From assembly GCA_035048485.1 (NCBI GenBank), contig CM068581.1, positions 64,740,381 through 64,804,380 of the forward strand: a stretch of 64,000 bases of DNA, given 5' to 3'. This document shows, piece after piece, positions 12,198 to 22,345 of the stretch. This DNA is from Pteria penguin. Taxonomy: Eukaryota > Mollusca > Bivalvia > Pterioida > Pteriidae. Made by a program: the position numbers and the translations under genes. Position 1 is the first letter of the stretch; every line of letters begins with the position of its first letter. Under the pieces are notes generated by a model that was not told where the DNA came from, did not search any database, and saw only the letters and a list, made by a program, of their open reading frames with translations.

Positions 12198-12246
<49 letters not shown>
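12123..12246. repeat. Poly-T and (CA)n microsatellites
   Basis: A T run at about 12125-12144 and a CA tract at about 12199-12246, separated by an A-rich stretch. Simple sequence only. Confidence 0.9.
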
Positions 12247-12249
<3 letters not shown>

Positions 12250-12594
12250 CAAAACAAAAATAACCTCGGTCAACATGGTCTTATCGCGTGTATTGTGTTC
12301 AGTCAAACAATACTGACAGATTTTTTTACAAAAAGTATTAAATAACTTTTCTACTTTGGGTAAGGTGCTGTATCAATATTTTGGATTTACGCATCACTGA
12401 AGAAACAGCATTTGTTGTCATACACATCTGATTCACTGAGTAATCATTTGAAATATTTGTTCCTAAAAGATGTTATAAAGAATGTTAAGCAAGGCGCTAA
12501 TGAAGTCCTACATCAGTCTGTATAAAAGTGTCCCAAAGGAGTCTTTTCATATACATGCCGTTGTGGTTTGATCAGCTTAAATTACATGACATAA

Positions 12595-12667
12595 GGGGAA
12601 TTAGCTCAAATGGTAGAGCGCTCGCTTAGCATGCGAGAGGTACCGGGATCGATACCCGGATTCTCCA
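12595..12667 (+). tRNA. tRNA-Ala (anticodon AGC)
   Basis: 73 nt including the A discriminator. The acceptor stem ggggaat/attctcc pairs with one G-T. The anticodon stem ctcgc/gcgag encloses ttAGCat, so the anticodon is AGC (alanine). The T arm ccggg/cccgg encloses atcgata; the unusual A at the first T-loop position is also seen in vertebrate tRNA-Ala genes, so it is not a defect. D arm and A box (tagctcaaatgg) are intact. There is no intron. Confidence 0.95.
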
Positions 12668-12682
12668 ATGTACACAGATATA

Positions 12683-12686
12683 TTTT
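12683..12686 (+). terminator. Pol III terminator of tRNA-Ala
   Basis: A TTTT run 16 nt after the tRNA 3' end, as expected for RNA polymerase III termination. Confidence 0.7.
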
Positions 12687-12699
12687 CTGAGATCTATTT

Positions 12700-14190
12700 T
12701 TAAACTAGTTTATTTCAAAAAGATTGGAAAAAGTGAAAATGAATGTAAAAAAGTAGCATGTGTGGCATAAGGCACTAATATCATAGTAAATTGTAAAAAA
12801 AAACATCAATGTAAATATTTATTATTTCAAATAACATATTCAGATTTCAGCATGCATATACTGCTCTACAATATTAGATTTAATTGGATTTTTACTTATG
12901 AAATGGATTCAAATTCTTGTCGATGGGATAAACACTGTTTCAGTGCCCCAAAACAAATCGCATGTAAAGAATAGATATTACTAATTCGTTTTAACCGGAG
13001 TTTATTTTCCTTAAAATAATGAAAACTCTGCACGAAATGTCAAAATTTGGGAAAAAATGGTATTTGGTTTATTGTTACATTTTTTTTCATTTGAGAAATC
13101 CATATAGCTGAAGCATTCCAATCCCATCAACAATACACATGCATGATATAAAAAAGCATTCCTTACACGTATATTAATGCCCCAGTTCGATATACGATCC
13201 ACATAATTCCAAATATTCCTCATAATTTTCGGCACTGTCCATCATGTTTGAAAACTGAAATATTTCTATAGACTTAAAACAACGTAATTTCGCACAAAAG
13301 GTAAGATATATTGACTATTAACTGAATGTTATAACAAATATTTGACATCTTATAAAAACAAAACAAAGTCACTTCACACAGGACATAAAATGGCTTAACG
13401 GTCAAAAGAATTTTATGAATAAATTTCAACGTCTTATAAACTCCAAACAATGTAATTTCACACATGAGGTAAGATATCTTTCTGATCGTATCAATTCCAA
13501 AACTAAGAATGTCATAAAATGTTCGATTTACTGCAAGCACGTTATTAACTAAGCAAGGTTGATAAGTATATAGTTAGTAATGTTAAGTGGTTATCAGTGA
13601 AATGAACACACTTTGGACAGTAGATATGAAAAATTAGTAAAGCGTCACCACAATATTCCAATATTGTGATGATAAAATACAGGTACAAATGGATTCTAAA
13701 AATTTGCGATAACATTTATCAATCAAGAAATATTTATATTAGGTGGTATAAATCCCATCCCTAAAATCCTCAAAAATAACATATACATGTACAATAATTT
13801 ACTTTTTTGTGACTTATCTTACAGTTTCTCTTAAGATATTATTTTTGTGTATATTCACACAATATGCAAATGGCAATACAAAATGAATTCGTTAATTATA
13901 TCAGTATGCATTTTAAAATAAGTCGTAAAAGAACACCACAATAAAGATATGTATTGTAATTGTGACATAAGGGACAAATAGGAAATTGTTCAAAATAAAT
14001 ACTGATATATTAACAGGGATGCTATAATTATATAATGATTACTAATTTCAAATTACAATACATAACGAAGTGTGAAAATGCTAAAAATGCATAAGATGTT
14101 ATACCCATATGTACATATGTAATTCTGAATTTGGAATAAAAAAAATGCATAAGATACTTTAATATACACCTAAGTATTAATTAGGGGTTA
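12700..14190. other. No gene recognised
   Basis: AT-rich spacer between the tRNA gene and the element at 14275. Positions 13270-13540 contain three partial repeats of a 'cacaaaaggtaagat' type block. Short minus-strand frames here have no domain or splice support. Confidence 0.5.
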
Positions 14191-14274
14191 CCATGCGAGT
14201 GTCTCGCAGTGAAACTCAATTTCTGACAGGGTATTCGCCGATATCCTGTCAGTTTTTGTCAAACACAAGCATGG

Positions 14275-14521
14275 TAACATCATTCTAATGCATTTGACAA
14301 AATAATTACAACTAGAAGCACAGAGTTATGGTTTTCTAAGCCAATTCGCTAATCACAGTCATATCAAAAACTGCAGGGTATCGTGACGTCACAAATCAGA
14401 AACTGCAGGGTATCGTGACGTCATATCAAAAACTGCAGGAGTATCGTGAATACCCTTGCAGTTTTTAAATCGGACAGCCAATGAGATCGCGTGTTACAAA
14501 CAAAGTGCATTAGAATTCACA
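14275..14521. mobile_element. Short inverted-repeat element (MITE-like) with two CRE palindromes
   Basis: The ends are imperfect inverted repeats: 'attctaatgcatttg' on the left and 'caaagtgcattagaat' on the right, with 'acatc' outside both. Inside are three tandem copies of 'aaactgcagggtatcgtga' (the last inexact). Two of them carry a perfect TGACGTCA, at 14384-14391 and 14416-14423, 32 bp apart. The right end lies directly against the stop codon of gene C. There is no coding capacity. Confidence 0.5.
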
Positions 14522-15613
14522 TCATACATCAGTAATCTGTTCCGAGTTCTCCTGAAGTTGATCTGTTTCGCCGTTACAATCAGACGGACTGGTTATCACA
14601 GTGGGAAATGCTCTCTCCCTACGCCTTTGTAAAAGACAAAACAAATTATAGTATAAAACATTTCATTTTCAAAATCTGTGTCTTTCCAAAATCATCAATG
14701 TTTTTATGATGTGATAATAATTAATGCTTATATCTTTTTTTAAAAAAAATTCGTTTAATTTAATATTTTCAGCTATTATGACTTTTTGTCAGGCTACGAT
14801 GATAATACAAATAAAGGGTTTCAGATGACCAACCCTCAATATATGATAAAAATGACATATTGGGAAAAATTGCACAAATTAATCTCTATATATTCCATTC
14901 TTCAATACTAACCTTTCAATACATGATTTAATTGTCTGTTTTATTCTCTCGTTGCAGTATTTTGTATACAGTACTATCATTAGTAAAATAACATTAACTG
15001 CAAACTGAATTATGCACAGCATTCGCCAGTAATCAGGTGTCGTTTCTAACTCTGTGAAAGAGAAATTTATGATATTTCATTCCTTGTAGAAATAGTTTGT
15101 AATTCACGATCGTGATGCCATGAAATCGTAAATGAAGAAATATGAACGTTCTGTAGGAGTGAATTTTATTTTCATAAATGATTACTTAACCTTTAATATT
15201 TACAAATTTGAAGTTATGTGATATTTGTAATTTGAAGTATTGAGATAACAATGTTATAATTAAAATATTGATATGAATATACATTTTAAAGGAATATTAA
15301 GGTTGCTGTTTTATATATTTTTTTCTTTCTTTTTTTTCTTTCTTTCTTTCTTACTTTCTTTCTTTTCGCCAATACAAGCAGAGTATGACAACTATCCAAG
15401 AAAAAGTCTGAGCCCAAAATTGGGATAGAATTCGGTCGTCATATTTTTAGAGTTGTTTAAATAAATTATAGGTGAATGCAGACATCATTTCAAATCATAA
15501 ATTCAGAATTATAATTTCTCTTTTTCTTTTCTTTTTAGCAAATCTTTACATTCGGGTTATGTAAATGTTATCAATAGATACACGTTAATATGTAGAAATA
15601 CTTACACACACAC

Positions 15614-15693
<80 letters not shown>

Positions 15694-17023
15694 TCACACA
15701 CACACAAAGACAAAATAGGCCGGGTGCACGATGAACACAGCGCAAGAGTGCTGGGCAAAGAATCGTTTTTCTGAGTTCATAATATTCGGTTTCCGATTCC
15801 ATTTTACATCCACTGCTGTTTATAAACATAATCGTTATAGTTCCATATCATGAGCTGAACAATATAGGTATAAACTAATTTTCTGCCACTTTTTTACACT
15901 CCTGCAAACTACATAATTACCAAGGACAGATAACCCACCTTATTAAGCATTAGGAGAATGTGGCATGGCAATGAACACAAGTAACATAATTTTCCAGATT
16001 TTTGTTTTTTTCTAAACTCTACGATCTTCACTTAACCATTTGGCTATTTGGCAATTATTATGTTCTGAAAGTATTTTGGGATTTTATACATGTAAAGGTT
16101 CAACCATCATAGACAGCAATGCACAAAATTTATATTATTACATAAGTTATTATGTTAATATGTTATCATCAGCATGAGGGTTTTGATATCATATCATAGA
16201 TTGGATTACCAGAACTGCTGATGATGTTTACCCATACAAATACATTATAGTGAAGTCAAATGGTGGAAAAATACATTTGATATATTTTCTTACGTCACAG
16301 ACGCAAGTCACATGATGAAAGAATCTGTCAAGTGCATTTTTTTTTCACAGTAAAATATATTATTTAATGTGGAGTGCATGTGCGAAATTGGGGGTTGCGG
16401 AATATTTGCCAAAACAATGTCATTTTCGATCAATTCAGGGCTGCAACTTCTTTCACACCGAATAGTGCAAAACATTAGTCATAGGCGGCTGCAACCCCCC
16501 CCCCCTCCCCGGCCCCTTTAAAAAATTTCTAAATCTGCTTATGAAGTGTACCGTGAAACTTGACAGCGAAAACTGTTGAAATGTCTCATTGGAATGGTCA
16601 CTAAATACTTGTCAAAAGCGCTTAATTCTATCAAAACACTAAGGCAAATCAATTCCCATTTAAACATATTACCTGATTCATTTGGTAAATGATTTGTTGT
16701 AGAGCAGTTCAATGTAAGTCTTTTATCTACCACTTGAAGTTTCTCTGAATCTACAATTATCACATACAATGTACATAAAATCCTTATATTAAGTGACATG
16801 ATACATTTATATTCCTTTAACGGTAATTTTAATGGCACCGCAGGTGAAGCTTTCTTGTGTGAACATAGTGCATCAAGGCAGTTGTGACTGGACGGCAGGA
16901 GATGGTAACACTTCATCCAACTTCTGGTTCGTTAAGGAATCGTAAATTGCCCCCTTTGTCATTAAGATTTTCTGTGTGTGGGGATTATTTTTCTTCTTTT
17001 CTCTTCTTTCTTTTGTTTGTTTG

Positions 17024-17055
<32 letters not shown>

Positions 17056-18555
17056 GGGGGGGGGGTAATTTTGGGTTTTTTATTATCTATTTTCTAATTT
17101 TTTTTTCGAAAACTGTTATCATTGCTGTGTATATGGTACAATTCCAGAATGTTGTAAATTATATTGTTTTGCCTCGGAATAAAGTGCATTATATATCATT
17201 GTCACATACTATCACACGTTGATCCATGATACGAAACATTGTTCAATCTACCATACCGGATAACCTATTTCAAAATATGAAAGAGGATTTATATCTGTCC
17301 TCCATTTTACCTAGCCCCTAAATGTAGCAGCGCATTCAGAATGATGTGTTATATGAAATTTAGAGGCTAGCCTAGCAGCTACGATTCTGAACACACACCA
17401 GGTTTTCTTTTGATCTTCAGTCAACATTCTTGGGACCCATCTTACCCAGACCTTAAACATACGTAAGTTGTTGGTTAAAGTTGATTGGATAACATATACA
17501 TTCTTTGGCTATATCTGAGAGATTTCTCCTTCTGGCACGCATGACAAGAGTGCACAATATCAACATGTTCGTCTGGGCAGCTTCCTTTTGATGTCCAGAC
17601 ATCTGATTCAATGCCCCCCCCCCTTCTAAAAATCAGCAGCCCATTTTGAACAGTATTATAAGAAAATGACTCCTTTCTCAGGGTCTTTATGAAGTCAATG
17701 GAGTCGTAATCTTTATACATAGATCACTGTTCTAACTTCAAATTTCGCCATTTTGGCGGGTTGACTAGCTCTTCATCTTTTAACATCGAACTCCGTGTAT
17801 AAGCAAATGCATTGAAATTCTACTCTCTACCAAAAGCGTTCAATATGAGTGAATAATGGTTTAATTAGAGTTTTATACTTATTTATCTTATCAAAGTATA
17901 TCTGGCCGAGAAGTTTTTGATCATACCTCGTATGTCTTTAACTAATACAAATAAGTTATATTGTGATTCTAGGGGCAGGCTTGGTGTAGTGGATTAAAGC
18001 TTGGATTACGGCGCCGACGATACGGGTTCGATTCCCGGGTTGCGCCACTATGTTTAAGAGATTGGACCCCTCCTGCTTCCATGTCGTGATATAACTGAAA
18101 AATTGTTGAAAGCGACGTAAAACACCAATCAACCAGACTACATTGTGATTCTTATTTAATGGCATCAATATCTTATCTGAATATAAAATATATACAATGA
18201 CTTTTTCTCTAGTAAAACACTTATCTCGTCCTAAGTCATAGCATAACCTACCTTGCAAATAGCCTAACATTTTACACATGACCTGGCATTGCTGAGGTAC
18301 CCTGGACGGATATAAGCACAAGTCCTCCCTGCAGGCCTTACATACACCATCGTTACTATAATGGTCAATAAGTTCACAGTACTGAAGAAATCCAACACAT
18401 TGGACGCCTCCGCATTCGAAGTGAAATGGTTTGAAGTTACTAATATTGAATATAAAAGGAACCATTTGATTCATTTCTACAGGAAAGATGTTTATCATAA
18501 ACACTGAAATAAACAGAAGAAAACAGAAGATTTGTGTGTTGAATAGATAACCCAT
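14522..18555 (-). CDS. Gene C: single-pass TNFR-like single-CRD receptor, complete (207 aa, 4 exons)
   Basis: Exons are 18252-18555, 16673-16750, 14913-15051 and 14522-14624, all gt/ag; they sum to 624 bp (208 codons). Phases are 1, 1 and 2, as in gene B. Exon 1: a long signal peptide (QIFCFLLFISVFMINIF region), NIS site and eight cysteines with the same C-x11-C-x2-C-x4-C-x9-C-x3-C core as A and B. Exon 2: stalk (SEKLQVVDKRL...). Exon 3: membrane helix (FAVNVILLMIVLY) then YTKYCNER. Exon 4: basic start RRERAF, then ITSPSDCNGETDQLQ, stop TGA. Intron 3 is 288 bp, the same length as in gene B. Intron 1 has absorbed a mariner relic and a SINE; intron 2 has a CA microsatellite. Function (TNF-superfamily-type receptor) is inferred. 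Confidence 0.78.
15313..15366. repeat. Pyrimidine (CTTT)n tract
   Basis: A ctttctttcttt tract in intron 2 of gene C. Simple sequence. Confidence 0.8.
15604..15706. repeat. (CA)n microsatellite, about 100 bp
   Basis: Nearly pure CA with three interruptions (cg, att), in intron 2 of gene C. Read through, it mimics a Cys-Val protein on the minus strand, which is an artefact. Confidence 0.95.
17300..17720 (-). pseudogene. Mariner-like transposase relic (N-terminal part)
   Basis: On the minus strand, frames broken by stops and shifts give '...SCPDEHVDIVHSCHAC', then 'VWVRWVPRMLTEDQKK'. The second is the linker motif (WVPR.LT..QK) that follows the helix-turn-helix half of mariner transposases. 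The first string parallels 'GCPKEATTDVNVDTVH' in the relic at 38800. The catalytic half is absent. It lies in intron 1 of gene C on the same strand and is probably spliced out. Confidence 0.6.
17971..18141 (+). mobile_element. tRNA-derived SINE with perfect target-site duplication
   Basis: The tRNA-like head 'ggcttggtgtagtggatta' (A box) and 'gggttcgattcccgg' (B box) are followed by a tail domain ending 'aagcgacgtaaaacacc'. It is flanked by an exact 11-bp duplication, attgtgattct, at 17960-17970 and 18142-18152, so the insertion is intact and fairly recent. It lies in intron 1 of gene C in the opposite orientation. Confidence 0.85.
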
Positions 18556-19030
18556 CCTGACTTTTTAACGGCACTAATGATATACCAAACAGCGAACATG
18601 TGAATATAAACAGCACTCCTTTTTTGTAAACTTATAATTAGCTTAGGTGTTTCCGCTTGCTTTAATGATAGATGGTAAATACCTCCGCTTAAAATAGAAC
18701 ATTTACCGAACTATCATGAAATAAGGATCATACATGTAAACAAATATATAAGTATCCACGCAGCATTTAAATTTCCTTGTATATCCCACACCGTAAATTC
18801 TCCTTCGCTTTTATTGTTATCATACGCAAGTACATCATCGAGAATTATTGCTTGCATTTATAGAATTAGGCCTTTAAGAAATAAACAATGAAGAAGTACC
18901 GAAAAAGCGGCTAACCACATCGAAGTCGATAGATTATAGGGCCAATATTGTGTACAATGTCATATTCAGACAAATGCGAACCCCAACTAAACTGTGGTGA
19001 GATCAGGTACCCAGGAGAAGTCGCAAAACT
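18500..19030. repeat. Segmental duplication, source copy (gene C 5' end and upstream)
   Basis: This stretch (start of gene C, its 5' flank and an R2 copy at 18885-19030) is repeated at 20151-20590. The second copy lacks about 80 bp corresponding to 18715-18790. No extra gene lies here. Confidence 0.75.
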
Positions 19031-20150
19031 CCTGCAACAACTATTCAAGTTCAGGAAGTAAATACAGAACGTTTTACCAATAAATTATAATGTAAACATA
19101 CATGAAATGATTTATCTTTTAGTCTTGTTTTATTATTACCAGCTAAATAGTACATGTGCATAGAAGCATAATATTTTTTAATTTCTTAATCAATTGAATT
19201 TTGTACAAATGATTGTTTATCAAATTAGTACGGACAGAATTTTGTATTAATCTTGACATGCATGGCTGATAAGGTACTAGTATAGACATGCGATATCTGT
19301 TGGTGTGCCTTAAAATTGACATACGTACTTAAGAATAAAATACGTCGTTCGAATGAATAGCATGATGTTCAAGTATTACTCATTTGGGAGGTAAAACTAT
19401 GGTGAGCAGTAGTTGATATTTGTAACGATCTCCTCAAAAATAGGTAATATGTTAATTACAAAATCATCATATAAAAACTTCCTTCTAAATATTTAACTGT
19501 ATCATTATAAAGTCCTTGAAACATAATTTTGTGCGTAGTAAAGGACATAATTCCGTCAAAAGTACGTTTACATCAAAAATGATTTTATCTGCAATTTATT
19601 TACCACATGTAGCGATAGGAACAATCTGTCTGCTCCGACGTTTTTTACTCTCCTTGAAATACTTCAGTTATTTTGTTGAATCAAAACTCTTACTTCCTGT
19701 ATAAAAAACGTCTTAACCTTTAATAATTTTAACAAAACAAATACACACACACAAATATCCCCCCCCAAACAAATGCGCTTTGTTGAATACTAAATGTATT
19801 TTTACTAGTAAAGAGACTATTTAACTGCAGTTCAGCTACATTCTTTTTACATGTTCTCTTGTATTTGGGATATTGTCTGGTTCCCCGTCAAAGGGACAAG
19901 CTATTATAGATGGATATTTCCTTTTAATCAAAAGCATAAAGATGAAATTGTAAAACACAAATAAGTAACCCCAGTGATATCTACATATATTGATTTTACT
20001 CTTATTTCTAATATCTACATCTGTGAACTTCGTTAACAAAGAACTACAATTTCAATATGTCACAAGAGCAAAATACTTCTTATACCAGTTGTTATGTCAC
20101 TCAAAACAACATGACATTGTGAATAAAAGTACTGTGACCCCCATAAAATG
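19031..20150. other. No gene recognised
   Basis: AT-rich spacer between the two halves of the duplication. Small open frames at 19516-19704 and 19836-20039 show no family resemblance or splice support. Confidence 0.5.
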
Positions 20151-20205
20151 ACACTGAAATAAACAAAAGAAAACAGAAGATTTGTGTGTTGAATATATAA
20201 CCCAT
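20151..20205 (-). pseudogene. Pseudogene E: truncated exon 1 of a gene C copy
   Basis: The ATG at 20205 and about 18 codons (MGYIFNTQIFCFLLFISV) match the gene C signal peptide with one change. Homology then stops at 20151 and the frame runs into unrelated sequence and a stop. The cysteine domain is absent. The upstream flank is duplicated to about 20590. Confidence 0.7.
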
Positions 20206-20464
20206 CCTGATTTTAACGGCGCTAATGATATACCTAACAGCGAACATGTGAATACAAACAGCACTCCTTTTTTAAACTTATAATTAGATTAGGTGTTTTT
20301 GCTTGCTTTAATGGTAGATGGTAAATACCTCCGCTTAAAATAGAACATTTACCGAACGATCATAAAATAAACGATCGTAAATTCTCCTCGTTTTTATTGT
20401 TAACATTCTCAAGTACATTATCCAGAATTATTGATTGCATTTATAGAATTTGACCCTTTAGAAG

Positions 20465-20590
20465 TAAACAACGAAGAAGTACCGAAGAAGGTTGCTAACC
20501 ACATCGAAGTCGATGGATAATAAGGCCAATATTGTGTACAATATCATATTCAAACAAATGCAAACCCCAACTAAATTGTGGTGAGATCTA
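20465..20590 (+). repeat. R2 repeat copy
   Basis: Part of the 18500-19030 duplication, with 'gaagaagtaccgaag', 'aaggccaatattgtgta' and 'aattgtggtgagatct'. It is cut off by the element starting at about 20590. Confidence 0.6.
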
Positions 20591-20803
20591 CAGGCCGTTT
20601 CACAAAGAATCATACGCACGATATTTTACGTACGTACAAAAAAAAATTCCTTAAGTCCGTTTCACAAAAAATCATAATATGACTTACCTAAAATTTTCGT
20701 TACGGAAAATCCATAACTTTATGGACAGCTAAAAGGTGTCGTAACTACTTAAGGAATTTCCTTACGTGCGATTTTTTCATAAATATGACTGCCGTGTTTT
20801 ATG
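20590..20803. mobile_element. Inverted-repeat element, possibly a Harbinger terminal region
   Basis: Left part 'ggccgtttcacaaagaatc...cgcacgatattttacgtacg' and right part 'cttacgtgcgattttttcat' are imperfect inverted repeats. 'cgtttcacaaa.aatcata' also repeats directly at 20593 and 20660. It directly precedes the Harbinger-type transposase relic, so it may be that element's terminal region or a related MITE. Confidence 0.45.
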
Positions 20804-20834
20804 CATATAGCAGTAGAAAATCAAAGAAGAAAAG

Positions 20835-21008
20835 AGAGAGTTTTTTGCGATCGTACTCAGGTGCTGGGCACCCTGAATGACCGGGAGTTGATTCAGCGAT
20901 ATCGACTACCAAGAGAGAGAGCCTGCTTAACTTAGTTGACCTACTTAAGAGGGATATAGATCCTCCTACACATAGGTCGCATTCTATTCCGGCCATTATA
21001 CAAGTATG
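20835..21008 (+). pseudogene. PIF/Harbinger transposase (HARBI1-like) N-terminal relic
   Basis: One frame gives '...NDRELIQRYRLPRE', and a second frame continues 'ESLLNLVDLLKRDIDPPT' and 'RSHSIPAIIQV' before a stop. This is the conserved N-terminal region of HARBI1-type nucleases (ElirrYRlpre..l.LvdlL...l.ppt.RshaIpp..qv). An extra GA in the gagagaga run explains the frame change. The catalytic domain is missing. Confidence 0.7.
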
Positions 21009-22345
21009 ATTGATAATAGTTAACTATTACAACACAAACACAACAAAACAATCCAACAAATACCCGTATAGACTAAAATTATCTTTACATTGGAGAATTC
21101 AACAGGGGCGTCTCTATATATTAGCCCATAAATTTCATTCCAGTCTGTCAACTATAGATCTAGGAGACGACAGTTTGACAGAGACATTTGACTAAGCTGT
21201 ATGGGAAAACTAACCAACAAAATTAATATGAATATGACAATTAAAACTACTAAAGCTACATAAAAATCAATTGCATTTCAAAACATTGGTCCATTTTAAC
21301 GGCTCTCCATCTGAGGAACGAGGGAACTGAATCCGGCAATCCCTCCTTTTAATCTGAAAATATTTCACAACAAAAGAGTTATTTTGATTAATTCTATGAC
21401 CATTTTTCCTCATTTTCACAGATTTTGATTGTGAATTTGAGTTAGGGTATCGGGAAACTACACCCCGTTTGAAAAATTCTTGATTCGCATTTGCAAAACG
21501 GGCTAACAGTGACACAAAAATATAAAGTTAGTGACAAAAGGCACATCTCAAATATTCAACTGTAATGCATGTCACTGATTGAATGACTAGTTCTAAGGCC
21601 AGATCATCTAATTGTTTAGAAACTGAAGCCCAATAGGCGCAGATCCGGGAAGGGTGGGGGGTAAGATGCACGCACTGTTCATAACAATTAACATGTGTCA
21701 CCTTCCAGACAGTACCCATTGAAGTAGGCACTGAAGTAGACATTGGCCTCGTCTTTTGAGTATTTATTTTTTCTTGATTTATAAATTATATATAGTGAAT
21801 AGATTCATCCGAAAGATCTGTGCGTTATTACAAGGTAGAAGAAAAACATCTATAGAATAAACGGGCAATGCGAGAGTACTTGCGCATACGGTACATTACG
21901 TCTCATCACGACGAAAAGTATATCTTGTAGCTATGATGTTGAAAATTTCCAGCTCGCCGAATGTCCTGTCTAAGACCAATGCAGAGACCCAAGAATCCCT
22001 TCAGTACCAAACCTAAGCAAATTTGATAGGTCCAACTCTATATACAACGGGCATTTCACATTGCAATATATTGCTTTTTGGACGTGATAACGTTATCTTA
22101 TCCACTTTTGAAATTCTTCACAAATTATGCCTCTTTTCAAAGGTTGACCATTAACACTCCACTATCTTAGGCACACACTAATACACATTGTTGTCCCCTA
22201 CTTTCTCGAAAGCGAGGGGACATTAAATCTTATTCGGCTGTGAGTCTGTCTGTCAGTCAGTCACAAAAACTACAATATGTTTTGTTTAATGCTAAAATTT
22301 TTGAACCAGTAGGGGTAGGACTTTGAAACCTCCTATGTAGATTCC
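21009..22345. other. No gene recognised
   Basis: Unassigned DNA. Minus-strand frames at 21267-21515 and 21528-21743 have no recognisable domain. 22195-22330 ('cgaaagcgaggggacatt ... tctgtctgtcagtcagtcac') looks like the edge of a dispersed repeat. Confidence 0.45.

Noticed and set aside
15602..15829. Cys-Val repeat frame on the minus strand
   Set aside because: Reading of the (CA)n tract within an intron of gene C.
18001..18052. tRNA gene at the B-box sequence near 18030
   Set aside because: The anticodon and acceptor stems do not form; the 3' SINE domain and 11-bp target duplication show it is a SINE head.
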